64,000 nucleotides of DNA from Flavobacteriaceae bacterium CRH. GTDB lineage: Bacteria; Bacteroidota; Bacteroidia; Flavobacteriales; Flavobacteriaceae. Shown here one piece after another: positions 51,527 through 61,349 of this stretch. The stretch covers positions 62,001 to 126,000 of the forward strand of contig LMAJ01000017.1 of the NCBI GenBank assembly GCA_001507425.1, written 5' to 3'. The position numbers were made by a program, and so were the translations under genes. Below the pieces are notes generated by a model that saw only the letters and a program-made list of their open reading frames with translations, was not told the DNA's origin and made no database searches. The stretch's first letter is position 1; each line of letters opens with the position of its first letter.

Positions 51527-52624
51527 ATGATCAAAAGAATTAAAGTCGAAGCGTACCAAGTAGGATTGGTCTTCGAAAACAGAAAATTAATTAACGTATT
51601 AGAAGAAGGTTTGCATTGGATTTTTGGAAACAAAAATGTAATGATTTACAATATGGATGGCGCTTTTCAGGCTCCGTTTGAGCTGAATATTTTATTGCAA
51701 AATGAAATGTTGGCGGCTGTACTAGAAGTTGTTGAAGTTGCTGATAATGAAATTGTATTGCAATTTGTAAACGGAAACTTTAAAGAAGTTTTAACTGCCG
51801 GAAGATATGTTTTTTGGAGAGGGATTGTAAAAAATGAATTCATAAAAGCAGACATTTCTAAAATTGATATTACCGAAAAAATTCCGGTAAATCTATTGGA
51901 AAATGCGAAGCTGAGGTTGTTTATTAGAAAATTCATTGTTTCAAGCAATGATAAAGCATTGTTGTTTGTGAACGGAACTTTTACAAAAGAACTAAAAGCC
52001 GGAACACATTATTTTTGGAACAACGCCATTACTATCGAAGTTAAAACCGTTGATGCCAGACAACAACAAGTAGAAATTTCAGGTCAGGAATTGTTGACTA
52101 AGGATAAAGCAGGATTAAGAATCAATTTCTTTGTGAAATATCAGGTTATTGATATTATGAAAGCTTTGGTTGACAACAAAGACTTTGAAAAACAATTGTA
52201 TGTAGCCATGCAATTGGCTTTAAGAGCGTTTGTGGGCGGATTGACTCTGGATGAATTGCTTGGTAAAAAAGATACTATTGCCGAAGCTATTTTAGCCGAA
52301 GTAACCACTAAAATCAACGAGTTGGGATTGGTGATTTCTGATGCCGGAATTAGAGACGTGATCTTGCCCGGAGATATGAAAGAAATCATGAATCAGGTTT
52401 TGGTTGCCGAGAAAAAAGCGCAGGCAAACAGCATTATGAGAAGAGAAGAAACCGCTGCAACAAGAAGTTTACTGAACACAGCAAAGCTGATGGAAGAAAA
52501 CGAAATGTTGTGGAAATTGAAAGAGATGGAATACGTGGAAAAAATCGCCGATAAAATTGGTGAAATCACAATTTCAGGAGGTGGAAACATCATCGGTCAA
52601 TTGAAGGAAATCTTCGTGAAATAA
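51527..52624 (+). CDS. SPFH/Band-7 (slipin-like) protein
   Basis: 365 residues of the SPFH superfamily; the core strand-helix pattern is clear: GTHYFWNNA, KTVDARQQQVEISGQELLTKD and the helical tail (QVLVAEKKAQANSIMRREETAA). The N-terminal segment resembles slipin without an obvious transmembrane hairpin. Slipin-like genes are recurrent neighbours of RtcB-type RNA-repair genes. It may scaffold the repair complex at membranes. Downstream of the second tRNA-like array. Confidence 0.82.
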   Translation: MIKRIKVEAYQVGLVFENRKLINVLEEGLHWIFGNKNVMIYNMDGAFQAPFELNILLQNEMLAAVLEVVEVADNEIVLQFVNGNFKEVLTAGRYVFWRGIVKNEFIKADISKIDITEKIPVNLLENAKLRLFIRKFIVSSNDKALLFVNGTFTKELKAGTHYFWNNAITIEVKTVDARQQQVEISGQELLTKDKAGLRINFFVKYQVIDIMKALVDNKDFEKQLYVAMQLALRAFVGGLTLDELLGKKDTIAEAILAEVTTKINELGLVISDAGIRDVILPGDMKEIMNQVLVAEKKAQANSIMRREETAATRSLLNTAKLMEENEMLWKLKEMEYVEKIADKIGEITISGGGNIIGQLKEIFVK

Positions 52625-52800
52625 AAAAAGAGCGTTTATTTAACACATAGAAACATAGATTAATTTCTAAAAATAGAATCTATAAACACAAACATTTCGA
52701 ACAGCAATTATGTGAATTTGAATAAGTGAAACGCCTTATTTCAGCGTTAAAAGCTATGATTCTATGTGTTTAAAAAACGCACACTTAAAAAATTAAAAAA

Positions 52801-53346
52801 ATGAAAACTACAGATAAAATTATTATTATCGATTTAGAAGCCACGTGTTGGCAAAGCGCTGTTCCGCAGGGACAGGAAAATGAAATTATTGAAATCGGAT
52901 TATCGGTCTTAGATTCACAAACGGGTGAAATTACTAAGAATCAAGGCATATTAATTAAGCCGCAACGATCAAGTGTAAGTCCGTTTTGTACAGAACTAAC
53001 AACAATTACCCAGGATTTACTGGACGAAAATGGAGTAAGTTTTGAAGAAGCGATTGAAAAATTAGTCGATGAATACCAGCCTGATTTATATACTTGGGCG
53101 AGTTACGGCCAATACGATATCAACATGATTAAAAAACAATGTAAATCGTTTGGAATTCCTTACCCAATGGGAGATGAACATATTAATGTCAAAGTACATT
53201 TTGCCGAAAAATTTGGTTTGCAAAAGCCAACCGGAATGAATGGTGCTTTGCATTTATTGAATATTCCGTTAGAAGGAACGCATCACCGCGGAATCGATGA
53301 TGCAAAAAATATCGCCAAGATTTTGCATTGGTGCCTTAACAACTAA
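52801..53346 (+). CDS. DEDDh 3'-5' exonuclease (ERI1/KapD-like)
   Basis: 181 residues with DEDDh motifs: IIDLEATCW (D, E), QYDINMIKKQC (D) and HHRGIDDAKN (His and last Asp). ERI1/KapD-type enzymes trim RNA 3' ends. It is 176 bases after the slipin gene and fits the RNA-processing theme of this block. Confidence 0.85.
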   Translation: MKTTDKIIIIDLEATCWQSAVPQGQENEIIEIGLSVLDSQTGEITKNQGILIKPQRSSVSPFCTELTTITQDLLDENGVSFEEAIEKLVDEYQPDLYTWASYGQYDINMIKKQCKSFGIPYPMGDEHINVKVHFAEKFGLQKPTGMNGALHLLNIPLEGTHHRGIDDAKNIAKILHWCLNN

Positions 53347-53380
53347 AATGTTGTTTTTGATATTGATTCAGAAAGAGATA

Positions 53381-53439
53381 TTCACAAAAAAGGAAACTGC
53401 GGGTTATCAAATTCGTAGTTTTCCTTTATGATTTTGTGA
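53381..53439 (+). terminator. large terminator-like hairpin
   Basis: Inner arms AAAGGAAACTGCG and CGTAGTTTTCCTTT, outer arms TTCACAAAA and TTTTGTGAA. It ends the exonuclease transcript. The rest of 53440-53598 is AT-rich with no gene. Confidence 0.6.
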
Positions 53440-53598
53440 AGTCAATAAAGATCTTTTTTACTGAATTCCCAAACAAAATAATAGCTGGGATAGTACAGAT
53501 TTAATGATATATTTGTCAGTAAGAGGCTTTAATTAAACATGATTATCAAAGTTCGTAAAAGCATTAATAATTAGATAAATACAGAATATAATTTAGAG

Positions 53599-54225
53599 AT
53601 GGATAAAGTAAAATCATCATTTTTAGATACCATTTATCATCTCAGAACAATTGAGCAGATAATTTTAACGGATAAACTGATTACGATTTCTAAAGAAGAA
53701 GAAAACAATATGGTTTCATTTTTAGAAACAGAATACGAAAGAGAAACTTTAGAATATCCGGGAATTGCGCCAAATTTTAATTCTGATGCCGCTCTTTGGG
53801 CCGCCAAAACGGTATATCTGGCAGCACAACTTTTATTGCATCGGGAACATAAAATTAGTGATTTAGACTTGCTTTTGCCTGATTTTAATAGAATTCAAGA
53901 CGAATCGGCTATACTTTCTGCAGATCTGTGTCTGCGTTTCCTGCCTCAGATTTTGGCAGAAATAACAAGAATAGATGCAGATGATCTGGTTATTCCAATT
54001 CTGGAAAAACATCTATATCTGTTTCATTATTCGGCAATAGGATTTGAAATTGACCTTGAAAAGATAAATTTTGATATCGTTGCCACAAATGATTGTTTGC
54101 AACAGCTTTATATCGATCGAATCGTACATAGAAAAGCAATAAAATTTACCGAATCTGATTTCATTAAAAAACAGTTAGAAATAGGATTTGGAGATTATAA
54201 AAAAATATTCTGGGCACAACTATAA
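53599..54225 (+). CDS. first gene of the MoxR-vWA-beta-propeller operon
   Basis: 208 residues, helical and acidic, no signal peptide and no motif I can name. It is 31 bases upstream of the MoxR gene and shares its orientation, so it belongs to the five-gene operon. Probably one of the small bpX-type accessory domains of this system; the specific subfamily cannot be told by eye. Confidence 0.6.
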   Translation: MDKVKSSFLDTIYHLRTIEQIILTDKLITISKEEENNMVSFLETEYERETLEYPGIAPNFNSDAALWAAKTVYLAAQLLLHREHKISDLDLLLPDFNRIQDESAILSADLCLRFLPQILAEITRIDADDLVIPILEKHLYLFHYSAIGFEIDLEKINFDIVATNDCLQQLYIDRIVHRKAIKFTESDFIKKQLEIGFGDYKKIFWAQL

Positions 54226-54256
54226 ATTATCAAACGAAAAAATTAGAAGCAAATAA

Positions 54257-55387
54257 ATGAAAGCTACCGATAAACTAAATATTGTTTTAAAGCATATTAA
54301 AGAAACTTTTGTTGGGAAAAATGAAATCATAGATCTGTTAGGAATTGGTTTACTGGCCAGAGAAAATGCGTTTTTGTTAGGGCCTCCGGGAACGGCAAAA
54401 AGTGCAATTATCAGAGCTTTATCGAACGGAATCGAAGGCGGAAAAAACTTCGAATATCTCTTAACCCGATTTACAGAACCTAATGAAATTTTTGGACCTT
54501 TTGATATTCGTAAATTAAAAGAAGGGGAATTGATTACCAATACCGAAGGCATGATGCCGGAAGCTTCGATGGTATTTCTTGATGAAATCTTCAACGCAAA
54601 CTCCGCAATTTTGAACAGTTTATTGATGGCACTGAACGAAAAAATATTTCGCCGTGGTAAAGAAACTAAAAAACTACCGGTACTTATGTTTGTTGGCGCA
54701 AGCAATGTTTTGCCAGAAGATGAATCGTTAAATGCTTTGTTGGACCGTTTTTTAATTCGTATAAAATGTGACTATGTTGAGCCGGATTTACTTCATGCAG
54801 TATTATTGGCAGGATGGAAATTAGAAGGCAATTCTTCGAAAGAAGCACCAACAATTTCAGCAGACGAAATTAAAGAATTGCAACAGCTTTGCCGCAAGGT
54901 AGATTTAACCCCAATTCGAAATGAATATGTTGATATTATTCACAGTCTTAGAAATACCGGTATAAAAGTATCAGACAGACGTGCAGTAAAACTTCAAAAT
55001 CTGATTGCTGCAAGTGCTTTAATGTGTGGCAGAAACGAGGCTGTTTTATCTGATTTATGGGTTTTAAAATACATTTGGGATAACGAAGAACAAATCGAAA
55101 TCCTGGAAGGAATAATCAATCAGATTATTGAAAAAGATGATTCGGCAGACGCGCATCCGCAGGCTATATACAATAAAACGCCAGACGCAGAAAGCGTAAT
55201 GAAAGAAGTAAATTTCCTGATTGAAAAATGGCAGGATGAAAACCTTTCGTTTGAAGAGCAAAATGTTATCAAGGATAAACTTCGTTACATTCAAACGCGT
55301 TGCGACTGGGTTAAAGATGCAGAGCAAAAAAAATACATTCAGGATCATATAGAATCTTTATGGCAAAAAATACTTCAAACGATCTAA
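54257..55387 (+). CDS. MoxR-type AAA+ ATPase
   Basis: 376 residues. Walker A LGPPGTAKS (about 41-49), Walker B SMVFLDEI (about 104-111), sensor region FVGASNVLPED, arginine-finger region ALLDRFLIRI, and a helical C-terminal lid as in RavA. MoxR ATPases act with vWA proteins as remodelling chaperones. It is the second gene of the ternary operon and ends 1 base before the next start. Confidence 0.9.
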   Translation: MKATDKLNIVLKHIKETFVGKNEIIDLLGIGLLARENAFLLGPPGTAKSAIIRALSNGIEGGKNFEYLLTRFTEPNEIFGPFDIRKLKEGELITNTEGMMPEASMVFLDEIFNANSAILNSLLMALNEKIFRRGKETKKLPVLMFVGASNVLPEDESLNALLDRFLIRIKCDYVEPDLLHAVLLAGWKLEGNSSKEAPTISADEIKELQQLCRKVDLTPIRNEYVDIIHSLRNTGIKVSDRRAVKLQNLIAASALMCGRNEAVLSDLWVLKYIWDNEEQIEILEGIINQIIEKDDSADAHPQAIYNKTPDAESVMKEVNFLIEKWQDENLSFEEQNVIKDKLRYIQTRCDWVKDAEQKKYIQDHIESLWQKILQTI

Positions 55388-55388
55388 T

Positions 55389-56087
55389 ATGTATTTTTTA
55401 GAAATTAAAAAAGAACACAAGGATTTTTTGGGTTCAATCAGACATTGGGATAATCTAAAATTAGCTTTTGAAACGGATACCATCTGGATTAAAGATTTTT
55501 CTCTGGAACAAATAAATTCAGCAGAAATGTTGCAGATTCCGTACAAAGTTGTATACGAATTAAAGGAAAATTTACTGTTTGAAAAAGATAAACTTTTGCC
55601 ATCAAAAAAGTTGCCTTCGGGATTATTGTGGAGTCCAATTTTGCGTTCATTGCCCGTTTCATTGCCCAAATTCAATCATAATTATTTTGGCATTGATCAA
55701 AAGCTGGAAATTGGTTTAAAACCTTCTGAAGACATAAAAGAAGCTTTTGCCATGCTCGTAAATTTTGATGAATTGAAATTGTATATCGAATCGGCACCAA
55801 AGTACAGGTTAGAACTTTTGAATTGGGTTGTCGTTAAAGAAAAAATATTAATTCTGGGAAATCCTATGCTTCCTGTAAAAGGAAAGACATTTTGGTTTGA
55901 ACATAATTTTTTAATCCCAACCGGATATAATTTTGAATGGTTTGCTTTATCAAAAACACTTCAGGAAAAAATAAATCCATCAGAAGAAAACATCATAATC
56001 TGGAATATGGATAACAGTTATTCAGAAATTCCAAAAGAAACTATAAAACAACTTTCAATAAGCTCATTTCGCTTAACTTTTTCATAA
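55389..56087 (+). CDS. bpX-type accessory protein of the ternary system
   Basis: 232 residues, mixed alpha/beta, without motifs beyond the pattern typical of MoxR-vWA-beta-propeller accessory domains (conserved Trp near the end, WFALSKTLQEK). It is 1 base after the MoxR stop and 7 bases before the vWA gene, so it is translationally linked to both. Exact bpX subtype not determined. Confidence 0.65.
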   Translation: MYFLEIKKEHKDFLGSIRHWDNLKLAFETDTIWIKDFSLEQINSAEMLQIPYKVVYELKENLLFEKDKLLPSKKLPSGLLWSPILRSLPVSLPKFNHNYFGIDQKLEIGLKPSEDIKEAFAMLVNFDELKLYIESAPKYRLELLNWVVVKEKILILGNPMLPVKGKTFWFEHNFLIPTGYNFEWFALSKTLQEKINPSEENIIIWNMDNSYSEIPKETIKQLSISSFRLTFS

Positions 56088-56094
56088 TATAAAA

Positions 56095-58638
56095 ATGGAT
56101 TTTCAACGTTATTTTCAATCATACAAAGACTATTTCTGGGAATGGGACAATGAGATCTTTTCTGAAGATAGTGTATTTGAATCGCTAACAATTCCGAATG
56201 GCCAAACTATTGGTTATGAGAAATTTGTCTTTGAAATTTTGGAATTTCTTTCAGAAGAAGGTGTTCCGCCATTTGGAAGTTTATTATTAGCCATTTTGGC
56301 TACAAATCCGGAGAGCGAAACGACTATTGAAATAATTCATGATTTGGCAAAAAGCAAAAATATTGTTACTGCTTTTCCGCAGTCGCAGTCGTTTAGAGTG
56401 GGTGCGAGTATTGATTTCATGAAAATACTTTCGAAGTTACCGAAAGAGTATAAAACGGGCGAAAAAAGAATGAAACTGTTTCAGACTATTTTTCATCAAT
56501 GTCACAACAGAATTTCTTCATCTGATGCAAAATACTTCATTAGAGAATATAAAAAACGCAGGCATCATTTAGTTCGTGCAGCGGTTAAAGAAGAATTTAA
56601 CGAAGCCAATTTCAGAAAAGATTTCAGAACTCTTGCTTTATTAAAAGCGAAGTTTCCAACGGTTCAGTCTGTTATAAAAGCAATGGAAAATATTCCGCAT
56701 CAGGAATTGGATGAGCAATTAGATGAAGAAGTTTTAGAAGAAAAAAATCTATCTGAAAAAGTAACTGATTTTGTCGATCAGCTTATTCAGGAAGATAAAA
56801 CATTTCATGTAGGAAGCCTAATCAAACGACTTTGGTCAGGATTAAACATTCCGCTTCATCACAGTCATCCAAGCGAGCAGCCATTGGGAGGAATTTCAGA
56901 TTTAACCAATAAAGGCGATTTTGATAAACTCGTAATTTCTGAATTTGCTTATGATGATGATGTTTTCATGTCGAGAATTGCCAACAACGAAGCACTTTAT
57001 ATTCAACGTGAAGTACCGCCGGAAGCAGATAAATTCAAGCGTATTTTATTAATTGATAATACCTTAAAAAACTGGGGAAATCCTAAAATTTTAGCTTTTG
57101 CTTCGGCTATTGCCATTGCAAGACATCCAAAAACAGATATTGAATGCGAGGTATATGTTGTCGGACAGGATTTTAAAGAAATTGCTGTTACAAACGTCGA
57201 TGAAGTTATTACGGCATTAAGCGAACTTAGCGGTAAACTAGATTGCGCCGCAGGAATAGATTCGTTTTTTCTGGAGCATAAAATTAATAGCAAGAACCAG
57301 GAAGTTTTTCTTTTTTCATCGGAAGAAAGTCTAAAACTTGTTCCAATGCAAAAAGTCCTGAATACTTATTTTAGTGATATTAAATACGTTTTTGCAATTG
57401 GTATGGAAAATATTAATGTTTATAAAAATCAAAACAAAGGCAGGAAACTATTGCAACAAATTGCGTTGCCGTTAGAGGAATTGTGGGAAAGAAAGAATGT
57501 AGAGATTAGAAAGACGGCTAAAATTTTGTCTGAAGATCTATTACCAATGTTGTACCCAATAGAAAGGTTTTATTATAACATTTTTCATGATGGAAATGAG
57601 TTTTACCAATGTGTGGGTCGTACTCTATTTTTGTTTGATACGAATGATAAGTTTACTAAGGCATTAAAAAAAATCACATCGCATCCTGGTTTATTGGGTA
57701 AAGGCGATTTTGCTTTAAAAACCAATCCTGACAAAGAAAGAATTCTATTAAATTATTATTTCTTTGATGGTGTACACAATATTAGTTTTTTAAATCTTGA
57801 GACCAATGAGTTAAGAAGCCAGCAAATAAGAAGAGGAGATCTTCCGGAAAAGAATCTATTGGCGTTTGTATCTCATGGAATGTTCCATTTAACGGATAAT
57901 ATTAATTTTTGGTTTCTTCAGGATGATTTTACAATTGCGCATGTTAAAGGAGAAAATATAAAATTAGCTTATGATGATTATGTAGAAAAAAGAGCCAGTT
58001 TTATTCGAAATTATAAAGCCAATAGAACTAAATACAATACAATTAAAAAAATCGATACAGTTGTAATAAATAAAAATGTCTTAAAGATAAATGGCTATTA
58101 TTTCAGAAGTTTAAAATTTGAGAAAGATAAGCATACATTTAGACCGGATAATGTTATAGTGCTAAAGGAAAAAGTAAACCTCATTTTAAAAAACAGAGGA
58201 ACTTCGGCTATTGCAGTTGTAAAAATAATTAAAAATTATACTGATAAGGATTTAAGAGAAGCTAAAGAAATTGTTGATGAAGAACTTAGTGTTATTTTGA
58301 ATGATGTAACAAAAGAAGTTGCAGAGAAATTAAAGAAAAGAATTGAAGAAACTGGTGCAGTCTGCTATATAGAATCGACATTTTTTGAATCAGAAGATGG
58401 AAGTACAATTACAATTAAAGACGGAGTTTTAATTTTTGAAAGCAGTGATACACGCATTGGAAAGTTTTACATTCCTTTTATTTTAAATATACAATCGACG
58501 ATGGTATCAATCGATGAATATACAGGAAATAAATTTTTTATTTCAAATGAATATGAGCAAGAAAATATAACGACGGAAATGTTTACAGAAAAGTATCTTA
58601 ACCCCTTTATTTTGAATATCGTACACCATGGAGCTTAA
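56095..58638 (+). CDS. vWA / beta-propeller protein with L7/L12-like domain
   Basis: 847 residues. Residues about 313-440 form a von Willebrand A fold (KRILLIDNTLKN; the metal site is degenerate), 495-670 look like beta-propeller blades (FLFDTNDKF, ISFLNLETNEL, FWFLQDD). Residues about 693-760 resemble the ribosomal protein L7/L12 C-terminal domain (TSAIAVVKIIKN, DLREAKEIVDE, EVAEKLKKRIEETGA). It is the core of the MoxR-vWA-beta-propeller ternary system, predicted to be a conflict or stress system. It overlaps the next gene by 11 bases. Confidence 0.8.
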   Translation: MDFQRYFQSYKDYFWEWDNEIFSEDSVFESLTIPNGQTIGYEKFVFEILEFLSEEGVPPFGSLLLAILATNPESETTIEIIHDLAKSKNIVTAFPQSQSFRVGASIDFMKILSKLPKEYKTGEKRMKLFQTIFHQCHNRISSSDAKYFIREYKKRRHHLVRAAVKEEFNEANFRKDFRTLALLKAKFPTVQSVIKAMENIPHQELDEQLDEEVLEEKNLSEKVTDFVDQLIQEDKTFHVGSLIKRLWSGLNIPLHHSHPSEQPLGGISDLTNKGDFDKLVISEFAYDDDVFMSRIANNEALYIQREVPPEADKFKRILLIDNTLKNWGNPKILAFASAIAIARHPKTDIECEVYVVGQDFKEIAVTNVDEVITALSELSGKLDCAAGIDSFFLEHKINSKNQEVFLFSSEESLKLVPMQKVLNTYFSDIKYVFAIGMENINVYKNQNKGRKLLQQIALPLEELWERKNVEIRKTAKILSEDLLPMLYPIERFYYNIFHDGNEFYQCVGRTLFLFDTNDKFTKALKKITSHPGLLGKGDFALKTNPDKERILLNYYFFDGVHNISFLNLETNELRSQQIRRGDLPEKNLLAFVSHGMFHLTDNINFWFLQDDFTIAHVKGENIKLAYDDYVEKRASFIRNYKANRTKYNTIKKIDTVVINKNVLKINGYYFRSLKFEKDKHTFRPDNVIVLKEKVNLILKNRGTSAIAVVKIIKNYTDKDLREAKEIVDEELSVILNDVTKEVAEKLKKRIEETGAVCYIESTFFESEDGSTITIKDGVLIFESSDTRIGKFYIPFILNIQSTMVSIDEYTGNKFFISNEYEQENITTEMFTEKYLNPFILNIVHHGA

Positions 58639-60358
58639 GTTAAAAATAAATACAAAGAACACATATCCGAAGGGAGGCATTTTGATTAAAAGTGCCTCGG
58701 TGGAAGTGTGGCTTCATGAAATTCAAAACATTGGGTTAACACTCGGTTCGGTTAAAGTTTTTCCTGTTCCGGGTACGCGTGCAAACGAGCTGTTTGGCTG
58801 TTTAATAGTCTTCAATCAAAGTAAAAGTAAAATAGGAGATATTGAAAAAAACAATTTTTATCAATTGGCAGAAAACAAGTTGTTCATTCCCGAAAACACA
58901 TCTATTGCACCAGAATTAACAGAGGAAGAATGGCATAAATTATTTTCAGAATATCATTTACTGCATCCTGAAATTGGTTTAGTGGAGTTGAAAGAAGAAG
59001 TAAACTGGACAGATTTGCTTCAGCTACCGGTGTTAAGAGAAATCGAAATAACAGTGCCGTCAAAATCAGTTTCGATTCCGCAATTTATTACTTCAATGCG
59101 TGTTGAGGTTGATCAGGAAAAGATTTTAAATGATATTGAAAATCCGGTTTCAGAAGAAGAAATGATTGCAAAACTGCCATTTGATTTGCAAAAATTGATG
59201 AAAGGGAATCAAAAGGAAATGGATAAGTTTTTGAAATTCCTGGATGAAAACCCAAAATTAGCTTTGCAATTGGCGATTCCCTTAGATACTTTGGGAACTT
59301 CAAGAGGAGATAGTTACGGTAAATTTTCTTTTGGAAGAGGAAATATGTCTCGGTTTTTACCTTCAGAAGAATCTTCTCCAAATCTTTTTAAATATGGGGC
59401 TATTATATTTTTAATTTTAATTCTTGGAAATTTTAAGCTTGGAGATAATCATTCTGATTTTCAATCTTTTTTTATCTTCTTGATTATAATACTTATAGTA
59501 GGTTTCGCTTTCTCGCTTTTAGCAGGTAATAGTAGTAGTGCGTCTGATAAAACTTCAAAATCCGGAGGTTCATTTCTGATTGATTCAAACAGATTTGCCA
59601 CTTTACAGGAAAAATATGAGAAACTCGCCGAACAATATGCAGAAAATAAAGAATACCAGAAAGCCGCACATATTTATTTGAAATTGCTAAAAAATCATCA
59701 TAAAGCGGCTGAAGTTCTCGAAAAAGGAGAATTGTATACTGAGGCTGCAGCTATTTATTTAAAATATAGTAAGAATAAAAAGAAAGCAGCCGAATGTTAC
59801 GAGAAAGGACATGCCTACAGAGAAGCGATAGAAATTTATAAAGAGCTAAACGATGATGAAAAAATAGGCGATTTGTATGTAGTTTTAAAAAACAAAAAAG
59901 AAGCCGATAAGTATTTTAATAAAGTAATAGAAAATTACAAAACCAATTTTCAATATGTAAAAGCTTCATTAGTTTACAAAAATAAAATTGGTGACGTTAC
60001 AGATGCACAAGAATTACTTTTGCAAGGCTGGAAAACGAATAAAGATCCCGGAAAATGCCTGAATAATTATTTTGCAAACTGCAAGTCGGCAGAAGAATTA
60101 TCTCATGCCATTACCAATGTTTATAAAGAGGATGTATCAGATACAAATGCTGCAATATTTCTTCATTTATTGAAACCAGAATTTAACAAATACGAGCAGC
60201 TGGAAGAAATGATCAGGAATATCGCTTATGAAATTACGGCCGATAGAATTAGTGCAAATCCTGAAGTTGCTTCAGAATTAGTACATTTTAATAAAAACAA
60301 TAAGTCGATACTTAAAGACGTGATGAAGTATAAACTTAAGCAGAAAAATAAATATTAA
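58628..60358 (+). CDS. membrane-anchored TPR protein of the ternary system
   Basis: 576 residues. A soluble N-terminal region (1-250), two membrane helices (about 255-269 and 281-299), then TPR-like helical repeats (about 325-450; KAAHIYLKLLKNHHKAAEVL) and a helical tail. It may anchor the MoxR-vWA complex at the inner membrane. The start overlaps the vWA gene by 11 bases, so expression is coupled. Confidence 0.75.
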   Translation: MELKLKINTKNTYPKGGILIKSASVEVWLHEIQNIGLTLGSVKVFPVPGTRANELFGCLIVFNQSKSKIGDIEKNNFYQLAENKLFIPENTSIAPELTEEEWHKLFSEYHLLHPEIGLVELKEEVNWTDLLQLPVLREIEITVPSKSVSIPQFITSMRVEVDQEKILNDIENPVSEEEMIAKLPFDLQKLMKGNQKEMDKFLKFLDENPKLALQLAIPLDTLGTSRGDSYGKFSFGRGNMSRFLPSEESSPNLFKYGAIIFLILILGNFKLGDNHSDFQSFFIFLIIILIVGFAFSLLAGNSSSASDKTSKSGGSFLIDSNRFATLQEKYEKLAEQYAENKEYQKAAHIYLKLLKNHHKAAEVLEKGELYTEAAAIYLKYSKNKKKAAECYEKGHAYREAIEIYKELNDDEKIGDLYVVLKNKKEADKYFNKVIENYKTNFQYVKASLVYKNKIGDVTDAQELLLQGWKTNKDPGKCLNNYFANCKSAEELSHAITNVYKEDVSDTNAAIFLHLLKPEFNKYEQLEEMIRNIAYEITADRISANPEVASELVHFNKNNKSILKDVMKYKLKQKNKY

Positions 60359-60396
60359 AATCAGTGACTTTTATAATTTAAAAGTCACTGATTTTA
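60357..60396 (+). terminator. intrinsic terminator of the ternary operon
   Basis: Perfect arms TCAGTGACTTTTA and TAAAAGTCACTGA around a 5-base loop, with A and T runs. It overlaps the stop codon. Confidence 0.85.
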
Positions 60397-60470
60397 TATT
60401 TCTATAACCATTAAATGATTAGATGAAGAAATAAGTTTTAAGAACATCTTAGAAACTTAGTAACTAAATT

Positions 60471-61265
60471 TTACTTAAGAGTATATGAGAATTTTCCATT
60501 CAAAACATATTTGGTATCGATAGGAGTATCGCAGAAAATGATGTAAAGAATATTGTTTTCATTTTTGACATAAAATTTTGTTCCTTCTTTAGCAATAGCG
60601 CCACCCGGATAACCGCCATAATTTTCAATAAATAATTTAGCCTGACCAGTCGACAGATTATTATCGTTTCCAAAATCGCCCAAAACAACAGTGTAAGTAC
60701 CAGTTAATGGCGGATTTTTATTGTACTCATTAAATTGCACTGTAATTCGTACGGTAGAGGAATATGAACTTGTTGTATACTCGATATTACCTTCATTAAA
60801 AGCCCAGTCAGGATTTCTTACGTCTACATCGTTGATCGCAATAGTTGAAAGTCCGTTGCCTAATTTTATCGAATTATTTGTAACAGGATTGCAAGGAGCA
60901 TCCATCATAGTTTTAAAAGAATATTCTTTACCGTAACCAGCCCCAATTTCATTAATGGCATAAAAGCGGTAATAATATGTTGTGTTAGCTTCGAATATAG
61001 AATAAATTTTAAAACTTTGGCCTATTCGTGATCCTTCAGCAATTTTATTATCGTTTACGGTTGGGTGTTCAGTTTTAGACCACACAATACCATATTCTGT
61101 TATTTTTTTTCCTCCTTCGCTGCCAACTTCACCTCCTAAGATTGCAGAATTTGTCATGATATTTTCAGGCTCATAACTCAAAACAACTGGTGTTAAGTAG
61201 TTTATGTTTTCTATTTCACATCCATTTAAAATTAGAAGTAAAAACAGCAGAGAAATTTTTTTCAT
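60471..61265 (-). CDS. lipoprotein with FnIII-like domain
   Basis: 264 residues with a lipoprotein signal (LLFLLLILNGC) and a beta-sandwich region with NTTYYYRFYAINEIGAGYG, the pattern of FnIII-like domains common in Bacteroidota surface lipoproteins. The C-terminal half (about 120-264) is beta-rich and unassigned. Divergent from the barrel protein gene. Probably outer-membrane associated; function unknown. Confidence 0.7.
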   Translation of the reverse strand: MKKISLLFLLLILNGCEIENINYLTPVVLSYEPENIMTNSAILGGEVGSEGGKKITEYGIVWSKTEHPTVNDNKIAEGSRIGQSFKIYSIFEANTTYYYRFYAINEIGAGYGKEYSFKTMMDAPCNPVTNNSIKLGNGLSTIAINDVDVRNPDWAFNEGNIEYTTSSYSSTVRITVQFNEYNKNPPLTGTYTVVLGDFGNDNNLSTGQAKLFIENYGGYPGGAIAKEGTKFYVKNENNILYIIFCDTPIDTKYVLNGKFSYTLK

Positions 61266-61349
61266 TTAAAAGAATTTTTCGTCAAATGTATATATTTAAC
61301 AATATATTTGTACTATAAATTTTAATAATAATTTTACTTTTTTCTCTTC

